The position numbers were made by a program, and so were the translations under genes. Under the pieces are notes generated by a model, which was given only the letters and a program-made list of their open reading frames with translations, was not told the DNA's origin and did no database searches. Shown here piece after piece: positions 43,319 to 51,366 of a stretch of 64,000 nt of DNA. Numbering within the stretch: the stretch's first letter is position 1; every line of letters begins with the position of its first letter. This DNA comes from Pontibacillus chungwhensis (GTDB lineage: Bacteria > Bacillota > Bacilli > Bacillales > BH030062), in contig NZ_CP126446.1 of assembly GCF_030166655.1 (NCBI RefSeq), positions 1,302,001-1,366,000 on the forward strand. The letters run 5' to 3'.

Positions 43319-44155
43319 TTATGCAGCTAGTTGATGCTTTTCTCTATAAGAGATTGGACTTGTTTTCAATTTGGATTTAATTCGATCATGGTTATAGTAA
43401 TGCATATATTCATCAAGCTCTTGTTTGAAGTGATCTACACTATTAAATTCGCTTATGTAAAGGAATTCTGACTTCATAATTCCAAAAAAGTTTTCCATGA
43501 CGGCATTGTCGAGACAGTTTCCTTTGCGAGACATACTTTGTGTAACGCCATATTCTTTAAGAGCTGTGCGGTATTGAGGCATTTGGTAATGCCAGCCTTG
43601 GTCTGAGTGTAAGAGAAGGTCATCGCCTTCTTTAAGGCGTCCTAGAGCCTTGTATAACATCTTTTCTACTAAAGAATAGGTAGGGCGATGGCCAATCGTG
43701 TATCCGATCACTTCTCCGTTATAAAGATCTAAAACAGTAGATAGGTACAGCTTTTCACCAAATACTTTGAACTCCGTGATATCTGTAACCCATTTCTGAT
43801 TAGGAAATTCGGCTTCAAAGGCGCGTTCTAACAGGTTTTGAGCGATTTGGCCAACTTTCCCTTTATAAGATTTATATTTTTTCACACGAACCACACTTGA
43901 AAGACTCAATTCTTTCATTAGACGATAAACTTTCTTGTGGTTTACATGATGCCCTGTGTTCTCTAATTCTTGTTGAACACGTCGGTATCCATAACGACCT
44001 TTATGTTTATGGTAGATGGACATGATGCGCTCTTTTAAGCCTTGATCTGGATCAGGTTTATTGATTTTGGAAAGATGGTAGTAAAAATTACTTCTAGATA
44101 AACCAGCCATCTTAATTAATTCGTGAAACGGATAGGTGGACCTTAATTCATTCAC
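43319..44155 (-). CDS. IS150-group transposase OrfB (DDE integrase domain)
   Basis: 278 residues with an HTH_21-type N-terminus (YHKHKGRYGYRRVQQEL) and an rve catalytic core. The DDE triad is visible: D in VTDITEFKV, D in LLHSDQGWHY and E in NAVMENFFGIMKSE; the C-terminal YNHDRIKSKLKTSPISYRE is the family signature. It starts at GTG 44155 overlapping the orfA stop (TAGTG). In this group an OrfAB fusion is made by -1 frameshifting; an A-rich gcgaaaaaacgc stretch just before the orfA stop is the likely slip site. No frameshift or stop damage seen. Confidence 0.93.
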   Translation of the reverse strand: MNELRSTYPFHELIKMAGLSRSNFYYHLSKINKPDPDQGLKERIMSIYHKHKGRYGYRRVQQELENTGHHVNHKKVYRLMKELSLSSVVRVKKYKSYKGKVGQIAQNLLERAFEAEFPNQKWVTDITEFKVFGEKLYLSTVLDLYNGEVIGYTIGHRPTYSLVEKMLYKALGRLKEGDDLLLHSDQGWHYQMPQYRTALKEYGVTQSMSRKGNCLDNAVMENFFGIMKSEFLYISEFNSVDHFKQELDEYMHYYNHDRIKSKLKTSPISYREKHQLAA

Positions 44156-44679
44156 TACTTGCGTTTTTTCGCTTTTGGTGATTTTTCCTTTTCGTGAATT
44201 AAGGTTCTTAACTTTTTTAGATAAGCGTTCTCCATACGTAGGTACTCGACTTCTTTTTGAATAGCTTCAGTATCTATTGCCTGGTCTTTTTTATCATTTT
44301 TCTGGTTGTTGGTTTCTTCTGATGACATTCTGGCAGCCCTCTCTTTAGGTGATTCGAGGGCTGCCATACCGCCTTTTTTCCATTTCTTCTTCCACCTACG
44401 GACCATAGAGGGATCCGGGATCTGAAAAATGGCTGAGGCAGCCCGAATCGAATAACTCGATTTTTCGATAAATTGAACAATCTTCAGTTTAAAGGCAGCC
44501 GTGTAATTTGTATAGAGGAAATGGAAAGCTTGTTCCCCATGATAAGTATATAATTGAACCCAATATCGGATAACCGAGTTGTCAATGTTTAACCGCTTTT
44601 CTAGATCGCGATAACTTACGCCACCATTTATATACTCTTGGGCAGCTTGAAGCTTTTCGGTGGGAGTAAATCTTCCCAT
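44155..44679 (-). CDS. IS150-group transposase OrfA (helix-turn-helix)
   Basis: 174 residues, starting MGRFTPTEKLQAAQEYINGG, within the IS. Two helix-turn-helix segments bind the terminal repeats (SYRDLEKRLNIDNSVIRYWV and IRAASAIFQIPDPSMVRRWK, each 20 residues), followed by a leucine-zipper-like C-terminus (EVEYLRMENAYLKKLRTLI). The frame is open upstream out of the IS end, but ATG 44679 is the internal start. Confidence 0.9.
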   Translation of the reverse strand: MGRFTPTEKLQAAQEYINGGVSYRDLEKRLNIDNSVIRYWVQLYTYHGEQAFHFLYTNYTAAFKLKIVQFIEKSSYSIRAASAIFQIPDPSMVRRWKKKWKKGGMAALESPKERAARMSSEETNNQKNDKKDQAIDTEAIQKEVEYLRMENAYLKKLRTLIHEKEKSPKAKKRK

Positions 44680-44722
44680 AAATGATCCCCCTATTTTTGT
44701 CCTAAGATAGGGGGGCACTTCA

Positions 44723-44789
44723 GCTTTTGCCCGAGGAGGCTCGGGAGTCCGTCCGCAGGAAAGCGAGTGATTTCTGAGGTCCACCTTTT
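44723..44789 (+). repeat. Covarying hairpin element copy 8, right half
   Basis: gcttttgcccgaggaggctcgggagtc, quoted in part as gcccgaggaggctcg, then cgcaggaaagcgagtg, and the right arm atttctgaggtccaccttt (44771-44789), complementary to the left arm at 43203-43221 in 18 of 19 positions. Confidence 0.85.
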
Positions 44790-44852
44790 CACGATTATAG
44801 GTAACGGAAACGATTCTCTCATTCAATTAAAGTACCGAATACAACTAGATTC

Positions 44853-45152
44853 TTATAGTTCAGGATTAATTAGAATTGGTGGGATGGGTGGTTCGCCGAT
44901 AATGAAAGCTGGTCCTTTGCCGTCGTTAAGGGGATATCCATAAGGGTATGGCCCTGGGCATTTGGCTGAGTAGGGGAAGGTTTGGGAGTAAAAGGGAGGG
45001 TAAAAGAATAAGCCGTCGTATACTCCCCAGAAAACATCAGCTGACGCTCCAAATGGAAAGGTCCGAAACGGATAGCCGTTCCAAAACGCGTCCTGTTCCA
45101 ATGATCTCTCCTTATTTCCAAGAGGTAAAAAGGAAAATATAGATTGTGCCAT
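44853..45152 (-). CDS. Pro/Tyr/Phe/Gly-rich small protein
   Basis: 99 residues beginning MAQSIFSFLPLGNKERSLEQ. The C-terminal two thirds are rich in aromatic residues and Pro (GVYDGLFFYPPFYSQTFPYS, then CPGPYPYGYP and GEPPIPPILINPEL). The composition recalls spore coat or crust proteins, but no family is recognised. Start 45152 has the aaggaga ribosome site. It stands divergent from ferritin-linked genes. Confidence 0.6.
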   Translation of the reverse strand: MAQSIFSFLPLGNKERSLEQDAFWNGYPFRTFPFGASADVFWGVYDGLFFYPPFYSQTFPYSAKCPGPYPYGYPLNDGKGPAFIIGEPPIPPILINPEL

Positions 45153-45210
45153 AATGATTCGTCTCCTTCCATCGAGTGGTTGTTGGTATAGTCTATGCAG
45201 GTAATGGGAG

Positions 45211-45324
45211 ATGTGTGGAGGGGGGAGGGATCTGGCCGAGCGAATAAAGAAGGTCCTCAACGATCCAGTTTTTCATAAACAACATGTTCAAGCTCCTCTC
45301 ATACCTTATAAGGAAGTAGCCTAG
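45211..45324 (+). CDS. Short ORF before ferritin, 37 residues
   Basis: Encodes MCGGGRDLAERIKKVLNDPV and ends HKQHVQAPLIPYKEVA. The ATG is poorly placed relative to a ribosome site; the purine block gtggaggggggagggat lies inside the frame and could serve a CTG start at codon 8. The protein part looks natural (amphipathic helix, then Pro turn). It ends 15 bp before the ferritin start, whose ribosome site is separate. Confidence 0.4.
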   Translation: MCGGGRDLAERIKKVLNDPVFHKQHVQAPLIPYKEVA

Positions 45325-45339
45325 TAAGGAGTGTGAAGG

Positions 45340-45846
45340 ATGGTAAAAGAAGAAGTACAGCAGTTAGTGAATTACCTGATTGAAATCGAGCATGTCTCAA
45401 CGACCCTTTATTTAGCGATGTCTGCCTATTTAGATCGTCAGGATTATACGGGAATGGCGAAGTGGTTACGGTTACAGTCGGAAGAAGAACGGACGCATAT
45501 GTTATCATTAATTGATTATTTAGCTGGGAAAGATGGCGTGGTGAAACTGGGGGAAGTGCCGGCGCAACCGAGTGATTTTGGGACACCTCTTGAAACGTTT
45601 CAGAAAGTACTCGAGCACGAACAATTCGTTACAAACGCCTATCGCCAAGCCTATGAATATATCCTTCCGATCGACCCTCAGACCGCTGTCATTGTGCAAG
45701 ACTTCTTAAGAGAGCAGATTGACGAAGAGGCTCAATCTCTCACGATCGTTCAAAGGTTAAAGATTGCAGCTGACAACCCATCGGCCCTGTTAGTGATCGA
45801 CCAGGAGTTAGGGCAACGACAGCCGGGAGCGGCAGCAGGGGGATAA
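45340..45846 (+). CDS. Non-heme ferritin-like iron storage protein
   Basis: 168 residues forming a four-helix bundle. Likely di-iron ligands are E in NYLIEIEHVS, E and H in SEEERTHMLSL, E in LEHEQFVTNAYRQA, and E/Q in REQIDEEAQSL, in the order expected for ferritin. It would oxidise and store iron. Ribosome site aaggag. It is slightly shorter at the C-terminus than E. coli FtnA (165), ending in a flexible PGAAAGG tail. A manganese/iron-binding Dps-like or rubrerythrin function is less likely as no C-terminal rubredoxin domain exists. Confidence 0.8.
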   Translation: MVKEEVQQLVNYLIEIEHVSTTLYLAMSAYLDRQDYTGMAKWLRLQSEEERTHMLSLIDYLAGKDGVVKLGEVPAQPSDFGTPLETFQKVLEHEQFVTNAYRQAYEYILPIDPQTAVIVQDFLREQIDEEAQSLTIVQRLKIAADNPSALLVIDQELGQRQPGAAAGG

Positions 45847-45868
45847 TCGAAGATAAGCAGGTGATTGT

Positions 45869-46048
45869 ATGTGTAAGAACTTATCCATAGAAGCGGCTAT
45901 GAAGAAAGCGAAAGCATCTATTGAACTTGAAGGGTTCAACGTAACGAAGGAGCATGACGAGCTTGTGCGAAAAAGTTTGAACGATGAACTGACGCATGAG
46001 CAATTTATGGAAGAGGCTAAGCAGTTAGCTGCTAAGCGGGAACGTTAA
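45869..46048 (+). CDS. Small protein resembling VbhA-type antitoxins
   Basis: 59 residues: MCKNLSIEAAMKKAKASIEL then EGFNVTKEHDELVRKSLNDE and LTHEQFMEEAKQLAAKRER. The pattern 'EGF-V-hydroxyl-E...LV+K.L.-E.T.EQF..EA' is like the antitoxin VbhA domain that inhibits Fic toxins, also found in many stand-alone Bacillaceae proteins. No Fic gene lies nearby. It starts 23 bp after ferritin and could be in its operon; ribosome site is weak (aagcaggtga). Confidence 0.55.
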   Translation: MCKNLSIEAAMKKAKASIELEGFNVTKEHDELVRKSLNDELTHEQFMEEAKQLAAKRER

Positions 46049-46079
46049 TATCGACAACTTAAAGCGTGTGGATTCTATA

Positions 46080-46122
46080 ACCAAATGGCGTGCCAATCTA
46101 ACTGATAGGCACGCCATTTGGT
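46080..46122. terminator. Bidirectional terminator-like hairpin
   Basis: accaaatggcgtgcc (46080-46094) pairs with ggcacgccatttggt (46108-46122), between convergent genes. Confidence 0.8.
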
Positions 46123-46156
46123 GTTTCACTTAAGATCGATCCAATTTTAAAAAGAG

Positions 46157-47008
46157 CTACCCCCGTCTAAGCGGCAAGGTACAACACCTGAACGAACCGC
46201 CTGATTTAATAATCTCAGAGAAATCAACAGGGATCACATGAAAGCCTTTTTCCTCAAGAATTCGATTCATTCGGTCGTTCTGAGGCAGACTAATGATCAT
46301 TTTGTCCCCAATGGATAAAACGTTTGGGCCCATTTGGAACTGTTCGTCACGTGTTACTCGAATGAGATTGAACATCGAAGAGATTCGCCCCAGTCCTTCA
46401 GGGGTGAACGCAGAAGGGTACACTAGAGCTGTTTCCTCATCCACGATATTAAATACACAATCAAGGTGGAGGATGGACTCATGAAGGGGCAGGGCCACGA
46501 CCTTATAAGAAGGCAGGCGATCTTGCAACGCCTCTATGGCTTCCATAGAAGTTCGCCCACTTTGTCCAACAAATATAGTCGTTCCATGCACAATTACATC
46601 GCCTCCTTCGATAGAAGAAGGGAATTCATTGTGATAGGGGATTTCGTTGGCTTCAAGCCATCTTTTTAAAGTTTCTGACTCTGGCTGTCTAATCGTTTCA
46701 CTCATAGAGGCAACGTACAGTTCATCATGAAGCGCAAATCCTATATCCCTTGTGAAAACTTGCTCAGGTAGGGCGGGATCAGGTGAAAGCTCTTCTACTT
46801 CCACGTGCTGGTCTTGCAACACGCGCACAAATTGTTCATGCTGTTCTTGAGCGAGAGGGATATTTATATTTTGATTCTGATAATGTTTCTGTGTTTCGTT
46901 GATCACTTCAGTAATTTCCATAAAAGAAGGTTTCACGACGAGGACTTTGTGTAAGGTATCGTATTCTGATCTACATTGGATGCGGTTGTCTGTTTCTAAA
47001 CTCTTCAT
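46157..47008 (-). CDS. DDAH-like guanidino hydrolase (amidinotransferase superfamily)
   Basis: 283 residues of the arginine deiminase/DDAH superfamily. Key sites are FTRD (residues 85-88), the SSIEGGD loop (E134, D137), H181 in LHLDCVFN, and the nucleophile C275 in GGSFRCCTLPLRR. DDAH-type enzymes hydrolyse N-omega-substituted arginines to citrulline plus an amine. The gene follows a YqcI/YcgG-family gene by 31 bp on the same strand, so they are probably one operon. B. subtilis YkgA is a similar unassigned protein. The true substrate is unknown; see findings. Confidence 0.85.
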   Translation of the reverse strand: MKSLETDNRIQCRSEYDTLHKVLVVKPSFMEITEVINETQKHYQNQNINIPLAQEQHEQFVRVLQDQHVEVEELSPDPALPEQVFTRDIGFALHDELYVASMSETIRQPESETLKRWLEANEIPYHNEFPSSIEGGDVIVHGTTIFVGQSGRTSMEAIEALQDRLPSYKVVALPLHESILHLDCVFNIVDEETALVYPSAFTPEGLGRISSMFNLIRVTRDEQFQMGPNVLSIGDKMIISLPQNDRMNRILEEKGFHVIPVDFSEIIKSGGSFRCCTLPLRRG

Positions 47009-47039
47009 GCTTGTAACCTCTTTCTACTGATTTTTAACG

Positions 47040-47768
47040 TTATTTATGATGGAATGGACACTTGCCTTCAATTGGCTTAATGTCGTCTCCTATAAAAGAC
47101 TGTTTCCACTCATTATGCGTAGGATCGCCAAAATGGCTGATGTCAGGATGAGTAGGGAGCTGGTCCCATTTCTCAACGCGGGCTCTCACCTTCTCCCGAG
47201 ACATGATTCCTCCTTTTTCAGTTCCCTCTAAACCTTGAAAAATCACCCGAGGCTGGAACCCCAAAATTAAGCTGTTCCCGAGATTTCTCGTCTTCCGTTG
47301 TTTATAGGCAGGGGCATTTCCGAAGGTGAAAATCGGCTCGCCCCCAAAGTGAAAATCCCATAAATAATGCTCAGGATCCTTTGGTGCACCTTCTGGCCAA
47401 GGGAAGCGATCCTGATTGTGTAAATACTGTAAAATCTCCCAAAAATACGAGCGGTAATAATCCACTGATTTTTCCTCTTTTTCGGGTTCCACAAAGATAA
47501 ACAACCCGTGCCGCGGCGCATTCGGTTCCTTGAACAAACTTAAGAAACTTTCAACGGCTTCAGGTAGGTGGTCCCACTTATCATGACTTATATAGGAATA
47601 ACGAAGCTCGCCTATTTTTTGAGCCTTCATACCAAAAAAACAAGGAAACGTTGGATCCGTCACAATTTCACTAAACGTTTGATATTCATTCACAAGCCAC
47701 TCAGGCAGGTGATCAGACTTGTCAAAATCCTCTTTCGTAAGCAAATAAGGGCTTTTCGTTTTTAACAT
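47040..47768 (-). CDS. YqcI/YcgG-family protein (putative heme-dependent guanidine N-oxygenase)
   Basis: 242 residues of the YqcI/YcgG family (PF08892), seen from FPCFFGMKAQKIGELRYSY, the HGLFIFVEP strand, WDFHFGGEPIFTFGNAPAYK and the C-terminal GKCPFHHK. As I recall, members such as GntA and DcsA from specialised metabolism are heme enzymes that hydroxylate a guanidine nitrogen of arginine-like amino acids; most family members are uncharacterised. Located first in a two-gene operon with a DDAH-like hydrolase. The start has the ggagaag ribosome site. Confidence 0.85.
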   Translation of the reverse strand: MLKTKSPYLLTKEDFDKSDHLPEWLVNEYQTFSEIVTDPTFPCFFGMKAQKIGELRYSYISHDKWDHLPEAVESFLSLFKEPNAPRHGLFIFVEPEKEEKSVDYYRSYFWEILQYLHNQDRFPWPEGAPKDPEHYLWDFHFGGEPIFTFGNAPAYKQRKTRNLGNSLILGFQPRVIFQGLEGTEKGGIMSREKVRARVEKWDQLPTHPDISHFGDPTHNEWKQSFIGDDIKPIEGKCPFHHK

Positions 47769-47935
47769 GTTTCTTCTCCTTTATATGTAATTCGTGATGG
47801 AGAATCTTGGATGCATGCTATCTAGTGTGTATAACCTGATTTGGGAAGGGTGAAACATTCTATTGTAAAATAGTTTTAGAGGAGATAGAGGGAGAAATCG
47901 CTTTCAATATTTTACAGAAAATATGGATCTAACTA

Positions 47936-47966
47936 AATAAAAACGCACCCCCATCGGAGGTGCGTA
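47936..47966 (-). terminator. Terminator after the 66-residue membrane protein gene
   Basis: acgcaccccc and aggtgcgt form a stem (47944-47966) followed on the minus strand by T-rich DNA. Confidence 0.8.
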
Positions 47967-47981
47967 CTAGAGCTTTGTATG

Positions 47982-48182
47982 TTATTGAAAATTATTCCCA
48001 TCATGTCGATGTCTGGCCTGGTCTAATGACGTTTCTGTATAAACCTGAGTCGAATCACTAACGTTTTTGACCCCTTCTTCAGGATCAATATTTAACTTTC
48101 TTTTCTTCGCAATCATATCAATCACAAAACCAAGAACAAGGAGCGCTCCCATAATGATCAGCAAAAACAGCCACATAGGCAT
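47982..48182 (-). CDS. Small membrane protein, 66 residues
   Basis: One N-terminal membrane helix (MPMWLFLLIIMGALLVLGFV), a basic stop-transfer KKRK and a polar tail with DPEEGVKNVS and QARHRHDG. Ribosome site aaggaga 7 bp upstream and its own terminator support it. Widespread in Bacillaceae as an uncharacterised protein as far as I can tell; no function can be read. Confidence 0.75.
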   Translation of the reverse strand: MPMWLFLLIIMGALLVLGFVIDMIAKKRKLNIDPEEGVKNVSDSTQVYTETSLDQARHRHDGNNFQ

Positions 48183-48402
48183 AGCGGCATCTCCTTTCCT
48201 ACCTTAACCTGATTTACTTTTGTAGCTTTATATTTTTAGTATATCATAAGTATGATCTGAATTGTATTTTATTTCCTTATATATGGAAGAATCAGGTGTT
48301 ATAAGTTCCATGAGGCGAGCTTGAAGATTTGCTCATTTTCAGTAAGCTATTTAAGCCCTTGTTATCTAATTCAGCACGTTTCCGTCTCTTCTATACTTGG
48401 TA

Positions 48403-48653
48403 AAGGTGGTTCGGGAAAGTGCGAGACTCCTGCGGCAACGTGAGCCTATCCAGCTCCGGCGTGGAGGACCTAGCGTGATAAGTCATCTTTTTTACAAAGG
48501 CAAACCGCCTTTTCCAAAAAGCTGTCTTATCCGTACGGTCCTAAGCACCACGCCTGCACTTTTAAACTAGGTGAGACCCCGGAGGCCGGCAAAGGCGGTT
48601 GAGGAGGCTCATCAGCTCCCCACAGGAAAGCGAGTAGTTTCCAGGCCCACCTT
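48403..48653 (+). repeat. Hairpin element copy 9, with a nested 121-bp repeat
   Basis: Same composite as 24510-24757: the 121-bp insert (48449-48569) sits at the same point, flanked by CTA. The outer arms aaggtggttcgggaaa and tttccaggcccacctt match in 13 of 16 positions. Confidence 0.8.
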
Positions 48654-48670
48654 AAACTCAACTAAAGCCC

Positions 48671-48710
48671 AATAAAAAAGCCGCGCAAACAGTTACGTTT
48701 GCGCGGCTCG
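48671..48710 (-). terminator. Terminator of ltaS
   Basis: agccgcgcaaac (48679-48690) pairs with gtttgcgcggct (48697-48708); the minus strand continues with T. Confidence 0.9.
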
Positions 48711-48715
48711 TCTTA

Positions 48716-50629
48716 TTATTTCTCTTCATTAGGAGAGTCCGTTAACGGTTTGTCCTCTTCCTCATCATCTAAGAATCGAAGTAAATCCCCGTATACAAGC
48801 TTATCAGACAGGTTCAATTCTGTTTGAGCTTTTTGGACAATGGTATCACATTCAGAACCTTCTAGTTCTTGCCCTGTCGCTTTATCGTAGCACTTCTCGG
48901 ATTCACCGTCGTAGACGTATTTGTCAGTAATAACGGATCCATCACGTAGAATCGCTAAGTCTTCGCGATCTTTAGCAAGTAGGTCTGTACCAAACTGAAT
49001 ATCGTCTTCCGTTTCAACTCCTAGTAAGTTTAGGATCGTTGGCTTCACGTCAATTTGACTTCCGACTGTATCCATTGTTTTCCCTTCAAGACCAGGGGAG
49101 TGGATGATGAATGGAACACGCTGCAATTGCGTGTGCTCAAATGGTCGGATTTCAGTTCCTGTAATTTCAGCCATCGCACGGTTATGGTTTTCAGAGATTC
49201 CGTAGTGGTCACCGTAGAATACGAATACGGTATCTTCATACTCGCCGGCTTTCTTCATGTCTTCCATGAATGTCTCTAAAGATTTATCCATATAACGCGC
49301 AGTTTGGAAGTAACGGTCTACTGTGCCGTCTCCAGTGTTCGTGCGGTCGATCATGACATCCTCTTCGTCGTTAAGAACGAAAGGATAGTGGTGCGTAAGC
49401 GTAATGAACTTCGTATAATATGGTTTCTCTAAGCCTTTAATCTTAGACATGGATTGTTTAAAGAACGGAATGTCCTTTAAGCCATAGTTAACAGAGTTCT
49501 CCGTTGTAACATTATAATCTTTCTTCGAGAAGAAACGATCATAACCTAAGGCTGGGTACATCACATCGCGGTTCCAGAAACTATCGTTGTTTCCGTGGAA
49601 TACGGCAGATGTGTAGCCTTTTTCTTTTAGAATTTCAGGTGTTGCATTGAACTCGTTACCAGCATTGGTCGTAAAGACGGCTCCACGAGGAAGTGGATAA
49701 AGGGAGTTCGCAATTGTGAACTCAGCGTCTGATGTCTTTCCTTGACCTGTGTTGTGGTAGAAGTTATTAAAGTAAAGCGTATTTTTGTCTCTTACTAAAT
49801 CGTTTAAGAATGGAGTAACTTCCTTGCCGTTTACTTTGTAATCAATAATAAAGTTCTGCAAGGATTCCATTGAGATCAGAACAACGTTTTTGCCTTCAAG
49901 TTCTCCGAAGTTTTCGCTTTTCGGGTCTTTCTGACTGGATAAGTAACTGCGTACTTCTGTTAACTCATCACTTTCAGCGAAAACGCGGTGACTCTGGGTG
50001 TTCGCTGTCATAATAGAATCGTATAGGTGGAAGTTATACACACCCATAAGTTTTACGAACATCGCACGGTCGAATGTACGTGTTAATAACTCAGAACGTT
50101 CGTCGTTCGCCATGTTCAGGTTTAATGAAATGGCTAGAAGCGCGGTAGCAAATAAAGCGCCCATTGTACGCTTTTTCACGCTGAGTGTGAGCGTACCTTT
50201 CTTCATGCGTGCCCAAACCATTAATGCGACTACGTCAACCCAGAACAGTAAGTCTGTAAAGCTCATTAATGACTTAGCACTTCCGCCAAGCTGAGCGAAG
50301 TTCTTGTACTGCATCAATACCGGGATGGTAATGAAGTCGTTAAAGAATCGGTAATACACGACGTTTGCAAATAACACAAACGACATAATGAAGTATAAGG
50401 TTAGAAACGCTTTAATCCGTTTCGCTTTTGGAAAGATAAAACTAAGTCCTAAGAAAAATAAAATCGACCCTAGTGGTGTAAGAGCCAAGATATATTCTTG
50501 CGTTGTGTTTTCTAAATCTAGGTTAAAAGAAAATCTGAATGCTAAGTACGATTTGGCCCATAGCAAAACTGTCGCTATGAGGAAGAAGAATAGTCCATTC
50601 TGTAGCAATCGGTCTACTCTTTTATTCAT
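48716..50629 (-). CDS. ltaS: Lipoteichoic acid synthase (LtaS family)
   Basis: A 637-residue membrane enzyme with five N-terminal membrane helices (to about residue 170) and an extracellular sulfatase-fold domain (about 215-600). The Mn ligand E255 (ISMESLQ), the catalytic T299 in GQGKTSD, and later FVFYGDHYG are as in S. aureus LtaS. It polymerises glycerol phosphate from phosphatidylglycerol onto a glycolipid anchor. Paralogues (YfnI, YqgS, YvgJ) are usual in Bacillus; the full active site here suggests a true polymerase. Monocistronic with strong terminator. Confidence 0.93.
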   Translation of the reverse strand: MNKRVDRLLQNGLFFFLIATVLLWAKSYLAFRFSFNLDLENTTQEYILALTPLGSILFFLGLSFIFPKAKRIKAFLTLYFIMSFVLFANVVYYRFFNDFITIPVLMQYKNFAQLGGSAKSLMSFTDLLFWVDVVALMVWARMKKGTLTLSVKKRTMGALFATALLAISLNLNMANDERSELLTRTFDRAMFVKLMGVYNFHLYDSIMTANTQSHRVFAESDELTEVRSYLSSQKDPKSENFGELEGKNVVLISMESLQNFIIDYKVNGKEVTPFLNDLVRDKNTLYFNNFYHNTGQGKTSDAEFTIANSLYPLPRGAVFTTNAGNEFNATPEILKEKGYTSAVFHGNNDSFWNRDVMYPALGYDRFFSKKDYNVTTENSVNYGLKDIPFFKQSMSKIKGLEKPYYTKFITLTHHYPFVLNDEEDVMIDRTNTGDGTVDRYFQTARYMDKSLETFMEDMKKAGEYEDTVFVFYGDHYGISENHNRAMAEITGTEIRPFEHTQLQRVPFIIHSPGLEGKTMDTVGSQIDVKPTILNLLGVETEDDIQFGTDLLAKDREDLAILRDGSVITDKYVYDGESEKCYDKATGQELEGSECDTIVQKAQTELNLSDKLVYGDLLRFLDDEEEDKPLTDSPNEEK

Positions 50630-51128
50630 GTGTGATCCTCCTTTGATCGCCTGGTTCCATGATTGATTGTGATTGAGGATATCGTGCTTTTTATCTGTAT
50701 AGTCAAAGTACTTGAGATCCTACATTTACAAATTCTTTAGAATTTCATTATAGAACGATTTTTGAAAAGGTCAATGGGAACACTACTAAAATTAGCCAAT
50801 ATTCCTATAAAAATAGACTTTATTCATAGAAATGTCACTCTTTAATGCCTTCGACCTTACAAAAAGTTAACATGCATTTAATATAATATCAAAGGTTATT
50901 TTTTACATAAATAGTAAATTAAAAAAGCCTGTCCTCGGTATCCTCCTTTATACTCACCAATTCTCAACCTTCTAAACTATAAATTCTACTTTAGCCAAGT
51001 GAAGCGTGCCAGACACCCTTTCGTGTTGTAAAGCACCGCAGGGTGTCTGACACGATCATCTTTTTCCGTTTTTTGTTAAATGCTCTCGGGTGTTCTACTA
51101 TATAATAAGGAAGAGAGGAGGTTGGCTG
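50630..51128. other. Gene-free AT-rich stretch
   Basis: No coding frame is convincing. It contains the ltaS upstream region and a pair of GTGTC palindromes (gcgtgccagacaccc 51004-51018 and gggtgtctgacacg 51041-51054, 37 bp apart). A ribosome site (gaggagg) at the right end serves the next small gene. Confidence 0.6.
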
Positions 51129-51308
51129 TTGTCTGGTATTGGGCTTTTAGGTGTGGTGTGGCTCCTTTTGATTGTTGGGCTCATCGTTTTGTTCCTAGTA
51201 TCCTTTACGTATTTCCTTAGGAGAACGTTTCAAAAAAATGTCGGCGATCGGTTGGAACGTGTGGAGAAGAAAGTGGATGGGTTGACGGAAAAATTTCAGA
51301 AGAAATGA
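51129..51308 (+). CDS. Small membrane protein, DUF4083-like
   Basis: 59 residues from TTG 51129, which has GGAGG (51117-51121) 7 bp upstream. One membrane helix (GVVWLLLIVGLIVLFLVSFT) is followed by RRTFQK and a short coiled coil RLERVEKKVDGLTEKFQKK. This is the usual plan of DUF4083-type Bacillus membrane proteins; function unknown. The terminator at 51327-51355 follows. Confidence 0.6.
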   Translation: MSGIGLLGVVWLLLIVGLIVLFLVSFTYFLRRTFQKNVGDRLERVEKKVDGLTEKFQKK

Positions 51309-51326
51309 CATGGGGAATATATAATA

Positions 51327-51355
51327 GGAGAGAGGCAGGAGCCTCTCTCCTTTTG
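51327..51355. terminator. Terminator between convergent genes
   Basis: ggagagaggc (51327-51336) pairs with gcctctctcc (51341-51350), followed by tttt. Confidence 0.85.
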
Positions 51356-51366
51356 TGTATCCGTTA

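Larger units (their letters stand above)
43272..44722. mobile_element. IS3-family (IS150 group) insertion sequence, apparently intact
   Basis: 1,451 bp. The ends are TGAAGTGAACCCC (43272-43284) and GGGGGGCACTTCA (44710-44722), imperfect inverted repeats starting with TGAAGTG. The 3-bp sequence GCT is duplicated on both sides (43269-43271, 44723-44725). Two overlapping minus-strand genes encode OrfA and a DDE OrfB. Removing the element and one GCT restores a continuous hairpin repeat. Confidence 0.92.
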
